Below are positions 48,836 through 62,700 of a stretch of DNA of 64,000 bases, piece after piece. Location: contig CM033110.1 in NCBI GenBank assembly GCA_019321725.1, positions 16,733,278 through 16,797,277 of the forward strand, given 5' to 3'. Origin of the DNA: Paulownia fortunei. Taxonomy: Eukaryota; Streptophyta; Magnoliopsida; Lamiales; Paulowniaceae. The notes beneath the pieces were generated by a model. It ran no database searches. It worked only from the letters and a program-made list of their open reading frames with translations, and had not been told where the DNA came from. Each line of letters begins with the position of its first letter. Within the stretch, counting starts at the first letter, position 1. The translations under genes and the position numbers were made by a program.

Positions 48836-50329
48836 AAGATAATTCTACATGTACTTCTTTAGTATATCTCCACTTATGCATTGTATAATTGCTGTCGGCA
48901 TTAAAAAGTAATTGGCCTAAAAGCCATTGTAACCAAATCTCAGCTGGGCATCAACTCAAATAGTCCACCTATGCATTTAACAAACTAAATTATTACTCCT
49001 TATATTTAAAATTGTTTGTTCTAATTTTTTAAAAAACGTATCAAAATAAAATTTTAATTTTCAAAATATTTTTTTAATTATGTTCCCTATTGAAGTAATA
49101 ATGTGTTATTATTACTGACTTTCAGTCACTGTTTTAAAAATAATTGTTTAAAAATATATAAAAGCTTATATTTTTTTAACTTTGATCTTAAACTCTGTCA
49201 AATAAAAAACAATCCATAATTTTAAAATGGAGAAAGTAGTTTGATTTTGATTAGGACCGTGTTTTTGGTGCACAAAACACCATTTTGGAAACTATGAGAA
49301 AACTTATAGCTAACAGGAAAATGATATATACTTAGGAAAATCACTGTATTTCGGAGATAATGAATTTATTTATCTCTCGAACTCACGAACACTCAAAAAA
49401 TCTATAGCCTCGTTTGGTTTCATTGTCAAATCTTTTTTTTTTTTTTTTGTTATTTAGAATATTAAAAATATGTTTGTTTTTATCATTTTTTACAAAAATA
49501 TCATTTTTTTATATTTTCATACTTATAACAATTAATTTTAAACCTACAAACCTATGTAGTCAAAGTAGAACCCAAATTATTAATATTTGATATGATATTT
49601 TACTAATTTTAAAATATTTAGAATCAACCGACTAATTAAATTATAATATTTTATTTTATAATGAGGCCCATAATAAATTATGTAATAATTTCTCAACCCA
49701 ATATAATTTAATTGTGATACATAAAGAGAATAATGAGATTTATTAATTATTACTTTTATACCGAAATATCATTTTCACTAAAGTCAAATATTATTATACT
49801 ATATCTAAACACATTTTTGTTTTTACACAAAAATCATTACAAAATAAAATCACTTGAAAACACTTAAAATAAAAAATAAACATGAGAACAAAACCAAATA
49901 AATCCTGTGAGAGCCTGCAGGCTAGCCAAACCTTCAAATTTAGCTATTTAAGTGAAATTATAAAAATTATTCTTGAGATTTAACTTATTTTTCAAAAAAA
50001 ATCTTATATATTTTGAAATTACAAATATTCATTGAAACTTTTCTTTGTTTTATAAACATCCTCTCAGTTGGTGCAATTTATAAAATAAAAAATAAAAATA
50101 AATTTCAATGAGTTATTTATAATTTAAAAACTTAGAGAAATATTTTTATAAATGGATCAAATTTTTAATGGTAAATTATTTACCCATGTATTTATTAGTA
50201 AAATAACACTTTTTGTGTGAGAAAAGTTGTATTTCCCCTAACTCTGAGGAAAATGGTTTTTGTTCATATTTTTCCATTGGTTGTCTTTAGACTTTTGTAA
50301 AGACTACGTTTTTGTGCATTGAATGACCG

Positions 50330-50332
<3 letters not shown>
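48836..50332. other. AT-rich intergenic DNA with a MITE-like repeat (about 49405-49915)
   Basis: The repeat starts AGCCTCGTTTGGTTTCATTG and ends ACAAAACCAAATAAATCCTG, with inverted GTTTGGTTT/AAACCAAA ends like copies A and B at 23-25 kb. I see nothing coding. Confidence 0.5.

Positions 50333-50361
<29 letters not shown>
50333..50361. repeat. (GT)n microsatellite
   Basis: A pure GT run of about 29 bp. Confidence 0.95.
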
Positions 50362-50363
<2 letters not shown>

Positions 50364-50638
50364 ATATGAGTATTGATCATAAGGTTATATTGTAACTAAG
50401 GTTGGGTTCATTTTAATTCAAGTTCTATAGAAGCACAAATATAAAAACGTTTTATAATTTTTCACTAAAAACTGATTTCTATATTGAAACTCTAATATAG
50501 AGTTAATAATCAATTAACAAAAATGATTACATTTCTTTATGTTCTTTTTTTTTTTTTTACTTTTTGGATCTCTGAGTGGATGGCAGACCTGAAATTTAAT
50601 TTATTTAAATATGTTTAAAAATCAGCATAGCAGCAAAT

Positions 50639-50710
50639 GGTTCTATGGTGTAGTGGTTAGCACTCTGGACTTTGAATCCAGCGACCTGGGTTCGACTCCC
50701 GGTAGGACCT
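50639..50710 (+). tRNA. trnQ-UUG: tRNA-Gln (anticodon UUG)
   Basis: 72 nt with a complete cloverleaf. The acceptor stem is GGTTCTA paired with TAGGACC. The D arm carries the A box TGGTGTAGTGG. The anticodon arm CTGGA-CTTTGAA-TCCAG gives loop CTTTGAA and anticodon TTG. The T arm CCTGG-GTTCGAC-TCCCGG carries the B box GGTTCGACTCC. It starts with GG, has no intron, and CCA is not encoded, as in nuclear tRNA genes. It is the only plus-strand gene in the window. Confidence 0.97.
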
Positions 50711-50711
50711 C

Positions 50712-50716
50712 TTTTT
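50712..50716 (+). terminator. Pol III terminator of tRNA-Gln
   Basis: TTTTT two bases after the tRNA 3' end. Confidence 0.85.
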
Positions 50717-51634
50717 AAATTTCATCATCTTGAAGTTTTTCTTCTCCACAATTAAAAGTTAAAAGTTCTCTTTTCTATTCAAATGAAAATTCCTCTGTTC
50801 ATACAATTTTTATTGAAGATAAATGTTGGCTGAATGCAAGAAAATGATGTAATGGAAATCCTAGCTTGTTTAATATGAATTTTTCTTAACGTGTAAAAAA
50901 ATCTAAACTCGAATATCTTGATCTATTCATAGAAGTAAATTACTAATTTAAATGAATTGTTGGGAATAAGATTAATTTTTATATTGTGGCGTTTGTACTT
51001 GCTTATAAATTATTTTAAAATTATTTTATATTTGTCATTATATTATTTTATTATGAATAATGTGGAGATAATTATTTTGCAATAGTTAATTCCTCTTGAA
51101 TGATTAAAGATTAGTGTTTTCAATTGTACGGCTTTTGAATTATACTTATAGCTAAGTTTAGTATAAGTTTTAGTTTCAATTTAAAAATTCTAAATCAATC
51201 ATAATCAAGTATTATTCATCAATTATTATATCAAATACATAATTTCAACTAAAAAATACGAGCATTATTTGTTAAATTCAGAGTATGTACGAAAATAATA
51301 GTATTCTTTAGTTGTTTATACATACTATACATGTATATTTACAAGTTTTTTTACTAACTACTTTTTCTAACAGTTATATATCTTGAAAATAAACTAGATT
51401 TAACTTCAGCATTGGCCTGATGAATATGTACCAAGCTACTGAACATTTGTGCAGGATTAGAGGTGCAAGAAGACCAAGGTAGGATAAAACCAAATCCAGT
51501 TCAAAAGTACTATTAATAATGTTACTTACAAAATTAAAAGCAAAAATGTATCTAAATTCTTATACAGAGTAATTGGGGTTTAAAACATGTGAAATTATAA
51601 AGGGGAAGGACTTGGGGGAATGAATGATTAAGGT
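50717..51634. other. Intergenic; 3' UTR side of the FAAH gene
   Basis: AT-rich, with no gene seen. The right-hand few hundred bases should include the FAAH 3' UTR. Confidence 0.4.
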
Positions 51635-54600
51635 TTACTCCTTTGCAAGCATGTCATAGAAAACCTCTGGCTTCTTGTATCCTGATATGCACAGATCCTG
51701 AAAACAACATCAGTTTCTACATTAGGAGACTCTCCAATCCTCAAAACAAGAAATTCGATATAACATCATGTGCAATGGGGTCGTTTCTGAGTGTGTTTTA
51801 TGTGTCTATTTAAGTGCACTTTACTGTATGAGAGACGACGTAAGATACAAATACATTTTGCATAGTATTTCAGCTAATGTTTTTGGCCCAACTATAAAGT
51901 GATATCATGATGTTGCTTGGCCAGATGTTCGTTCCGGAGGAGTGACACAATTCTGGATTGCATGCAATAAATAGTGCAAAACTTACTTGCATGGCTGATG
52001 CAATGTAAATCAACAGTGATTCAGACCATGGCTTCCCGATGAATTGGAGGCCGATAGGCAAGCCAGATTTATCGTATCCGATCTGCCAAGGAGGAGTTTT
52101 GATGATCAAGTTATAGTGGGAAATGAAAAAGAAAAGGAATGGTAGTAAAGATGAGATTTTGACAGCATACAGGAACAGTCACTGCAGGCAATCCCAGAAA
52201 GTTTCCTGCTATCTGGTAACGTACTAATGCAGCTGCAAATATTGGGCAAACAATTAGTTTCATTCACTTGATACTTTGTAGGACTCACCATTTTAACATA
52301 TAAACAATTGGAATAGGCAAGTGAAAGTCAAGGCAGAAAAGGAAAGAAACACCCTCATTCATTATCTAATAAAGGGTAATAAAACCTCATACAATACTTG
52401 GATCTTGGTTCACAAGTATAATTTACCTCCATTTATGTAGTCGAGTTCACCGGTTTCTACGGTGTCATCCTGTATTGTGTATGCAGTGACACTGTCAAAA
52501 GAAAAAAATAGGTGAAGTTATCTGGAATCATGAAATATGCAATTAGCCTGTGGAAGAAACTTAGTTTGTTATGTTCACAAAGAACCCTTTAATCTACTTC
52601 TTGGATTAAGTGTGTGTAAACTCTGAAGAGAAAGAAAATTTGACTGAACAGTAATGAACTCAAGAAGAGAAGGAATTTTGTACCCAACAGTTGGAGTAAC
52701 GATCACATCTGCTACAGAAAATATCTTTTGGTGGAATTGTAGTTGACGATTCCTGTGGAAAAAAAAAAAAAATAGAAAAATTATTAGCAGCATCTTAAGA
52801 CTATAAAGAGCTTTAACATCAAGTTATATCTGCATATGTTACCTGATTCTCTGTGCATTCAGATACTCATGGCTGTGGAAAGAACCGTATACAGAAAGAC
52901 CTACTCGGACATCCCATCCCAGCTCTGCCTTATCCCTGTTCCATTTAATACTCTTCGTTTAATTTCTCAATTCAGGAAAAAAGAACGATAAATTGAGACA
53001 TGTTAAGTAGAAAAGAATACTCACGACTTCTCTAGGTAGCTCGCGATTGAACCACTACATTCTGATCCAATTGTTAAATAATGTGACAAGCGCATGACCT
53101 CTATTTCTGGTACGGTCACCTCTACAGTCTTAAAAAGCAAGTGGCTATTAGGCTAGCGACAATCACCCTTAAACTTTCCATTTATAGAAATTAGCTGGAT
53201 GCTTGATTATCTATGATCATAATCAAGGCATTCTATTGCCTTATACAGAAAGAAATTTGGAATTTCTTACCTTCCAGCCATATTTGTCAGATAATTTGGC
53301 GACAGCATTAGAGCAGCAAACTCTGATATCATCACTGCAGTCATCAAACCACTGATCGAGCATGGAAGAGATGTACAAACAAGCGTAAGTTGAAATTTTT
53401 GATTTCAAAAAAAGAAAAAGGAATTAGATAGTGTTACATGTTAAATTGGAGAAAAAGCGTGGCAAGGATGGATCACAAACCTTTCCGTATCTCGCCATTT
53501 TGATGTCAGAAGACATAAAGTTTGCGGATTTCAGCAGGGGCAGACCTATTTTCGGCTGGTTTGTTCAACAAAAGCATTAGGTTAGTAGGTTTCAACATGG
53601 AAGTTGACAATTATTTAGCAACTTCATTGATTTTTCATATATACATGTGCTGTGCTGTGCTGTGCTGATCAATGGAGAGAAAAAAACTCATGGTATACAT
53701 TCAATGGTGTGTTGTATCATCTCTTCTTGAGTGCTTTTATTTTGAACTTATAGTACTAATTTTATTCGTGTTAGAGCATCACAGACATCATGTACTTACA
53801 ACAAATGAAGAGGAGAAAAATGCAAATTTTTGAAGAAGTTTAAATCCAAATATCTGGAAAATTTCCACAGATCACTATGCCATAGAATTCCACAAGGAGA
53901 TGTTGAGAAATATTCGAATGAGAAGCATAGAACATATAAGATGGCTAATACCACTGTAACACCAAGGCGATCAGTTGAAAGTTCGCCAGCCATAGCAGCA
54001 TAACTGGAATATTAAAATTGTTGTTAAACTTTCAAGAATGTGCAGAAGGTGCTACCAGATAAAGTGGATGCTAAAAATAAAAATAACAAGCCAATCATGT
54101 AAACTTACGCAATGAGTGCATCCTCGATTGTTGCTGCAAGAATTCCAACCATCCCAATTGTATAGTTTATGGGAAGAACTCTACAAATTAACACAATATC
54201 TAGTCAAAATGAATGCACAAACTTTTTCAAGAACAAAAAAAATGGATGATAATTAAGTTTACACAAGACTTATGCCATATTCAGATAGAGAATAGACAGA
54301 GAAAACTTGCTGCGCACCCATTATGTGGCACACGTGCAAAGGTTGGTTTCAAGCCGACGACACCACAAAGAGCTGCAGGAAGTCTTACAGATCCTAACCA
54401 AGTCATGAAAATGAACCAAAAGTTTTCATTATTTTGATGAATATTCTTGAAATGGAACTGAAAGTCCCATCACTTTCTTGTCAAACTAAAGCTTGTGATT
54501 TAAAAAAACACGAATCACCACAAGTTCAAAGCATACAAGTTAGTTTATATAAGTAGAGCATGAGCTGCTGCTCAATTCATTAACTGAGGAATTGAATTAT

Positions 54601-57600
54601 CTGCTTTGTGTCAAATAAAATTTTATTATGTGTGTGGATCTGGATTTGGAAGATAACATATTTATGAGGGTCACATATAGCTGAATATAGTTCTAATCCG
54701 TTTATTATTTAGAAGTACCCTCTTCAACTCATCTCTTTGTCTCTGCTTTTCTCGATTATGCTCATCAAAGCGACATTTATGCATTCAAATTACTAGCATT
54801 CACTTTTAATACCTCCACCCCTCACTCTCTTTTTGTGCCTTACCAGGCAGATGTAGATTTTGGGTTAGACATATTTACTAAATCTTAATCAATGTCAACG
54901 GTTCAAAAAGGTAACAGTGGGCTAATAGAAACATATTTTCAAAGGATGAAACTGCTGCATCTAATTTTGTTTCCTGCTATCAACTGTAATTAAATTAAAA
55001 ATGAACTGAAGTTGTACCTCCTCCATCAACACCAAGTGCAACAGGGCACAACCCAGCAGCTACCACAGCAGCAGATCCACTGGAAGACCCTCCAGTAATC
55101 TTGCTTTTATCATATGGATTTCTTGCAGGCCTTTTATAACCAAATAAGGACTAATCAGCAAAAGTTATAATCTACAGCAGCCAGTTCTATAAATAAAAGA
55201 ATGAAAGTCATGGAAAAGAATTTTAAAAAGAAATTCATCATTGGGAACCATATGCATACCCATAATGAGGATTTATCCCGCTAATTCCTGCTCCAAGCTC
55301 ATGCATATTTGTTTTGCCCACTATTATGGCACCACATGATCGGAGGCGGTTAACACAACATGCATCATTTTTACATTGTCTTACTTTGTGCATCCACTTT
55401 GTACCTCCTACATAAGCCAATTTTAGCACTCGGGCAAATAATACTCGTATGTAATACTAGATTCTGTATCGGTTCCATGCAAGAAACTGAAAATTGGAAG
55501 GATTGAGTCAGCAAACATACTCCCACAGAAATAACTTTAAAATGGCCTAACCTGTAGTTGGATATGGCATACAATCAATTTCATCTTTAATAGCTATTGG
55601 GATTCCATCCAGGACTGATATTGGTTCTCCTGGAGAAACACGTATTAAGGATACATAGGATCATACCATGTTGCCAAGCTTATGTAGTTCAATTAATTTG
55701 TAAACAGAATAATATGAAGTTTTGCTTTTCTAAGACAAAAGTTTAACTACACACCTCGCTCATACCGAAGAGTTGATTCTGTAGCCTGCTTTAGAATATC
55801 TTCTACATTGTAGTTAATAAAGAATGACATCTGCAGCTGCTGACTTGATGAATCGCGGACAGAAGCTATAAATCGATCTGCTACCTGTGGCAGAAACATG
55901 AAATTTTCATTTAGCAGTACTATTATGATTGTTGCAGAGAGCATGGACTGGTACATTAAGATCATACGATATAAATGAACGTGGATGATAAAATCATATT
56001 CAAGGTAATTTGCAATTTAGTTACTCAAAAGATATGTTGCTTCCTTACGAAAACTCATATTGATGTTTGTTAACAGATTTGATTTATGTACCATTCTAGG
56101 AGTTGTTTCCCCTGAGGTATAAGCCCTGGCATAATCCAATATTGTCCAGCGCTGGAAACTAAGTTGTGGACTCTTAGGCACATCCTCTGGTGATTGAAGA
56201 CAATCCACAGCCTGTTGAACTTTTTCTGGTGGGGACATATCAGGCTCTAGACATTTTACTTCTTTTTCTTCAATTCCTGTCATAACAAAATCGATATGAC
56301 TAGAAGCTCGAAAACCCTGAGTGTATCACTTCAAGTGTTCATATATTAGTTTAAACTTGAATTTCCAGAGGAAGAAAGCCATGATAAGTATGGTAGAAGA
56401 ACACAGTAACAATGGAAACATAATAAGGACTAATCATTTGGCAGAGGCCTTCCAACAAGTAGTTCATAACCATATGTTACTAGAATAATTATTTATGCAC
56501 TGATCACACAGAATAGATGATACTTGAACAAACTTTACTTCAGTGATCAAAAAGAGAAAAAATAAAATCTTACCTTGATATGGGTGCAAAGGAACAAAGA
56601 GGGGCGGTTCTTGTAACTCCGCAAATGAGACAAGCTGCAAAATGAAGCCATTACTAAGACAAAATCTTGTGAATTCCCAGCAATTTATGTGTTCAAATAA
56701 GATCAGATTACCAAATTCTTGTAAAATAAATGAGCAAATTACAGTTAGAGACTTCATGGTTATGTATCCTTACCTGCCATAAAAAAGTCTTTTTGTGCAC
56801 AATTTATATGCTTTAATTTATATTCTGAGACTAGAGTTACCATTATTAAAGGAGTGAGGTAAGCTCAAATAAAATTAATCCCTGGATATAAATCCATAAT
56901 TTTAAGTTCGATTATTTGAATATCAAAAGGTTTTGGCTAAGGATCAGTTAAAATCCATAATTCAATGTTATCTAGCAAAGATAGTAATCAAGTAGTATGA
57001 ATTTGCTGTTACGGATTTCAAAACTTGGTGACAATGCCTTCAATCCGAACAAACTGAAAGAGAAGCAATTCAGAACTGGCCTGCATGCACCTAATCTATA
57101 AACAGCATTATTCATATTTGGTGGTTATAAAGTGAGCTACCATCTCAATTGAAACTGAGTGTAAAAAATCCTTTCATAGCATAAGTGTAGAATTGAAAGG
57201 TATATTTTCTTCATAATTTTAATGTTCATCGACTAATGCAAATTTATTAGCTTGTTCCAGGATTGGAGCTTCAAGAATAATTTGGCAGATACAGACTGTT
57301 GAAAAGCAAATCCACAGGACTCCAATGATTCACATTCAAATTATAGAAATACATCTTAAATAATTGATCTAAAGTTAAAAAAAACTACAGTCTTACCTAA
57401 CTACGACACTTTAGGTAAGAAACTTTTCAATAATGCATTTCGCTTTCAATTCCCCATTGGCATCATCTAGTCTACGGCGATATGATTAATGGCCAACTAT
57501 AACAAGTTTGAAGAAAAATAGGTTGGCCTATAACAATGTGGTACAGGCAACAGTAACTAGCTTTTTGTGCCATCCCATATATGCAATTGTTTACGATAAA

Positions 57601-59271
57601 CTAGTGAATATGGAAGAGTATTTATTCTTAAACTGTATCTCCAAAAAGAAGCCAATCTTTATTCCATTTTAATGTCTTGTGGTCCTTCTTGCACAAATAA
57701 TTCAATCCAGCTGCAAGAATTTGCTACTGCACAGTTTAATGTCTTTATCTCTTTAAGACAACAAGCACGCCTAATTTTTGAACAAAAAAATGAGGAATTG
57801 AATGGACTTGGTGAGTGATATCTAGGCCTAGAGGCAACAAAGCTTCGTATTCGTAGAGATGGACCTAGATAAAACCAAGATTAATCGCATTGTAAAGGGT
57901 TGTTTGAATTTATTTTTTTGCTCATCCACAAACTACTATAAAATAATACTACATCCTTTTCAAAAATAGCAACCTTCTATCCAGGATCACGGATTCGTAA
58001 AATACAATAGTGTTGTGACAAAACATATATACAATGCACGAAAAAACAAAGGGGAAACAAAAATTTATGTGGTTTGAGACAACAATGACAAACACACCAT
58101 AAATAAGAGATTACAGGATTTTTCATATTCTAACACTAAATTTTTTACTGGACACAAATTCCCTTTAAACACAACCATGATATAAACCTCATTGCAACTT
58201 CTATTCCTGATCTCAATTCATAAACTAAACCCTTTCTCATCAGCCTAACATTTTAGTAATAATAATTTTTAATCTGCAATTGGTAAGAAATTAATCTTAG
58301 TATTATTAGTTTGCATGATGGAAAAAATATGAGCAAATGAATTTGTTGAAGGAAATAATTAGAGTAGAGGGTGTACCAAGAAATTTACCTTGTGGATTAG
58401 ATTGTTCTTCTTCAAAAAGTAGAGTAATATGCCTCCAAAAATAGGTGATTCCAAAAACCAAGCAAATACTTTCACTAGAAGACCAGCCATACGAGGAGCT
58501 GTACCAAACCAGAAAAAAACACCCAATTAAATTAATTGCTCAACTTGGAAACCCACGCCCACTAATTTGAAAAAGGGACCAAACTAATGTGGATTATTAG
58601 TTCCCATTGGTTTTCTATCAATTACTTGAATTAAGCCAGTACTTAAATTATTTTACTCACAATCAAACCAAATCATTGATCTAATTTTTAGATACACTCG
58701 ATATAATTTATCTAATTTTTAGATATACCCGATATAATATGAATATTATGTATGTAAATATGCACGTAAAATCAATGTTTTCAATTTATTCTTGCATGCA
58801 TATACAAGTTTCTAAGACTTTATATATGTGCGTGTTTGTGTGTGTATTGAATTCTTCATACACACAATTCTGTGCATGCAAGATAGATAAATTAGTTTGA
58901 CACTATTTCATGTCCCACTCTCCATTTTAACATGGAATTGTTTGGTGTTAAACTCCCAGCTAGCAGTGGATTCCACAGTTCTTTAAACCTGTCCACTTCA
59001 TTACATACGCACCACATACATACATATGGGTGTATATATCTTTGCATTACACACACACACCCCTGTGTGTGTCTGTGTGTTAGAAACATTGCATGTCACC
59101 AGCACACAAGCAAACAAACATGCGCAAGAAAAAGCAATGAGTACAGAACAGAAACGGCAAAGAAAGTTAACCTTTGACATTGGCTCGGAGATAAAACTCA
59201 TCGCTGTCGGGGCCGAGATCAACCTCGTCAACGGGCTTGTAAACCACGCCTTTATCCTTGAAAAGACCCAT
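51635..59271 (-). CDS. FAAH: Fatty acid amide hydrolase (amidase signature family), 609 aa, 20 exons
   Basis: Exons: 59271-59172, 58498-58389, 56634-56574, 56276-56092, 55884-55755, 55629-55552, 55407-55260, 55130-55018, 54393-54318, 54180-54109, 54003-53955, 53555-53481, 53351-53271, 53128-53025, 52935-52843, 52752-52684, 52491-52427, 52232-52171, 52082-51987 and 51697-51635. All are GT-AG and the phases close (1830 nt). The enzyme hydrolyses N-acylethanolamines to free fatty acid and ethanolamine. The amidase signature is intact: catalytic Lys210 (PIAIKDEID), cis-Ser286 in GGSSSGS and nucleophile Ser310 in GGGSVRLPA. The 76- and 24-residue spacings are those of Arabidopsis FAAH. Residues 37-62 ([20 protein letters not shown]) are hydrophobic, fitting a membrane anchor. 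Other blocks are [28 protein letters not shown] and [17 protein letters not shown]. The N terminus [19 protein letters not shown] suggests the FAAH2-like branch rather than the Arabidopsis FAAH1 type. The long intron 2 (56635-58388) holds nothing recognised. Confidence 0.95.
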
Positions 59272-59412
59272 CCGATCAAAACCCAATACAGATTACAGTA
59301 TTTGTGTGTGTATGTATATATGTGTGTATATCTATATATATAATCGATGTGTGCAAAGAAAATAAGAGGGTTGATCACAAAACAGTGAAAAACTGATGCA
59401 TCAACAACTAAG

Positions 59413-59430
59413 CACCTATAAATATATACA
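59413..59430 (-). promoter_or_regulatory. Candidate TATA box of the FAAH gene
   Basis: Reads TATATATTTATAGG on the minus strand, about 145 bp before the ATG. It is the best TATA match between the start codon and the G-rich tracts, but other AT steps nearby (59320-59342) are possible. Confidence 0.35.
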
Positions 59431-59469
59431 CTGAGGAGTAGAGATAGAGACGTAGTAAATATAGAGTGT

Positions 59470-59503
59470 CGGGGGTGTGTGTGTGTGTGGGGGGGGGGGT
59501 GGC
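59470..59503. repeat. G-rich/(GT)n tract upstream of FAAH
   Basis: CGGGGG, a (GT)n run and then eleven or so G residues in about 34 bp. Confidence 0.85.
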
Positions 59504-59702
59504 GGAGATGGCAAGGAAGATTGAAGGAAAAGTGTGTCACATGTATATTAATGTGGGTGTTGAGAAAACAACACTAAAGAGATAAAAAAGGGAGGTAGAA
59601 AGTGAAGAAATTCTGGAAGTCTTTATGGAAACAAACGGATTGATAGGCACAAGATCGACGAAATCCACCGAACACTTCATTGTATTTTATATTCCCAAGG
59701 TA

Positions 59703-59738
59703 GGGGTTGGGGCGGGGGCGGGGGGGGGGGGGGGGGGG
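59703..59738. repeat. Long G run upstream of FAAH
   Basis: Runs GGGG, GGGG, GGGGG and an uninterrupted stretch of about 19 G within 36 bp, about 430-470 bp before the FAAH start codon. The plus strand is G-rich. Confidence 0.9.
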
Positions 59739-59759
59739 TTGGAGGTATAAACTTTGCAA

Positions 59760-62700
59760 ACGTGTGGTTTTGGTGTTTGTGAAGGACCAATGACTACTGC
59801 CCGCTAATCATTGCCAAAAAAATTTATAATATAAACTTATTATTATGATTATTATTATTATTATTATTATTACAGATATTAGAAAATGGTTAAAATGGGA
59901 TTCAATTGTTAATTACGGTGTGGAAATTAGGATTGACTAGCGACTTGCAAGAAACTGAAGTTTAAATATTTTTTTTATTTTTATTCAAGATTTTTTGTGT
60001 TTTCACGTTTGAAACTATGACAGATTGGCAAATTCCTTTTCTTTATTTCCTGCTACCTAACATTGTAACTCTCGAATGTTAGATTAAATTTAAGGAAATT
60101 AAAGTTTTGTACATTAATATACATTTTAAATCATCATATTGCGTTAAATACTTTTTCTTAATCTAGCAAGATATTTCCAGTTTAGACAGTACAGACAATA
60201 GACTAGGTTGGCATTATAAATGAAAAACGTATGTTAATTGCTATGCAGAGATTAGCGAGGTCCCACGTTTTCTTTTCTGACCAACCTTCTTGTTTATCTA
60301 ACACTCAAAACCATAATGAATATTGGACTACTTGTAGTGGGTAATATGTATGTATCATACTAATGAAGGTTAAATATTTTATTTTACAAAAAATAAAATA
60401 TTTAAATTATGAATATATATTAAATATATATACACGAAATATAGCATTTATAATTCCTTATTGTGTAGGATGTTAGGCATGCCTTAGTAGTCCTCTAGTT
60501 TGCTTAATTCTAATCAATGTTAAATAATTGCAAATTGAACTTTTTTTTAGATTTTGATTTGAGTGAGGAACACTTTGTCTTTGTAATTTGATACCAAAGA
60601 AAAAATAAATTGTGTCAATATAAATTTTTTGTAATTTTTTGTAAAATTCATTCTTATAATTTTTGTGGGTTGATATTCAATAATAGTTTAAGGAAAAAAG
60701 TTTTTAACAATATTTACTTAGTTTGTTATATAGGAGGAAAAAATTAAGGAAAAAAATAGTTTTCACTAATTTTGGCCCTCACTTTATACTTTTCTACATT
60801 AAATGTTCAATATATGTATAGAAAAAGTAGGAAACTCCCACCTTGACATTGATAGGTCCCCAGAGACATAGACATTGACGACAAAATTGCAATTTTAATG
60901 TTGGATGGCGCTCTTAATCCTTTAAGATAAGTAGCTGGCAATTTAAATATATTATTTTTTATTTTTTCACAATTTGAGGATAAATTTACTTGAAAAATTA
61001 AGTCCCATTTGAAAAGGTCATGTAACCTTTAAAATTTGGAAATTTTTAATTTTAAAGTAAAATTAATACGTGTTGTGTATGTACCGATTTTAAAATTTCA
61101 CTCCCTCCTAATGAAAAAAGATTATCACTCTTTATAATTTACAAGATTAAATTGTAACTTTACTTGCACACAAATCCTGACCAAAATCAATATACATGTG
61201 ATGACTTGGGAAAAGAAATTAAACTCGGTCACATTTATTTACGCAAAAACATACTTAAAATCATTTATCTTCCTTGAACTCTATATTCTGGATAGAACAC
61301 CACAATCTTAGTTCAATAGCTTATAATATGTATAATTGGTCAAAAATAATTACCATGTATCAAACTCCATAAATAATTATTTATATGTGATTTAGTTACT
61401 TTTATTTTATTTTATAGAAATATTTTGATATACTGCTCATTTCCCTATCAAAGACAAGCCTGCAGCCCCATCCGTCAACACTCTACTCTTTACTCTTATT
61501 CAAAATATATGTATATATATGATTTTTGGAGTGAGTGATACATAATATTGAGATGTATATGTGTTTTAAATTAAGTATAATAATATGGACAAACATGATT
61601 TGATGTTAAGATTTGGCTAATGAAGAGGAGGAAAGATTGGTGCCGACTATAGTAGAATGCGGGTAGAACTAGCCACGGGCAGCAACTTTTAGGAAGGATT
61701 GGAAGAAGATTAAGAAGGCGGGGGAAGAAGAAAAAGGAACGAGAATGGTAATTTACAATTTAATTTCAAATTAGGCTAAAAAATTTTACTTTGAAATTTT
61801 AGAGATTAGGAAAAATATAAGTTTTTCAATATATTTTGTCAATAGAAGTGATAATAAACCTAATTTTTTTTAATCTCAGTTAGAGTTGAGGTTTGTGTGG
61901 TAAGTGACAGTTTTAGTTTTATAAATTTATTGAAAATAATAATTTTAATTCTCTAACCTTGTTGAAATTGGCAATTTTGGTATTCGTGTATGGTTTACGT
62001 AATAATTTTTCTATCAAAACTAAAAAATCTCTATTTTTGAAAGTCACGTATCAGTCATATGACTTTTTACGGGTGAGATTCAAAAATTTCAATCAAATTT
62101 ATCCTTAAAATATGAAAAATTAAAAATTAGTGTATTTAACTTACTCATAGTTATTATAAAGAATTAAAAATGCCGTCCCTTAATTACTCAACCAAAATTA
62201 CAATTTTGCCACACATTAGATGTTATTGTGTTACAAATTTCATTTTTACCTTTGATTTTCGTCAATGAGGTAAACTATATACTTTATAAAGAAAATAAAA
62301 TATTACAATAAAAGAGAATAAAATCTTAAAGTATCAAACAATCATAATTATTCATATATAATAAATCCCACATAATTTCCACCAAACTTAGCTCTTAAAA
62401 ATGACCCGGCTGCCTAGAGCTTGGGATGGGACCCATTAATGGAATGATAAAACACATCGTACTAGTCGAAGTTTATAAAACAGTCACTGCATATCATGTG
62501 CCCCACATGCAAGGAGGTGTATTTCTTAATCTACCATATAATTAATCTTTTATTATTTTATTATTATACGAACATAAAAGTGATAATTAAGGCCTAAGTA
62601 AGTTTCTAATAATTCAATTTAGTGGATTAACTCTTGTTTTTCTAGTTATTTCTGTTGGTATGTATTGTGAATACTATCAAAATTAGGAGATCGAACCAGT

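Noticed and set aside
59001..59540. A 179-codon minus-strand frame upstream of and overlapping FAAH exon 1
   Set aside because: Low-complexity CA/GT and TA repeat translation in the wrong frame for FAAH exon 1.
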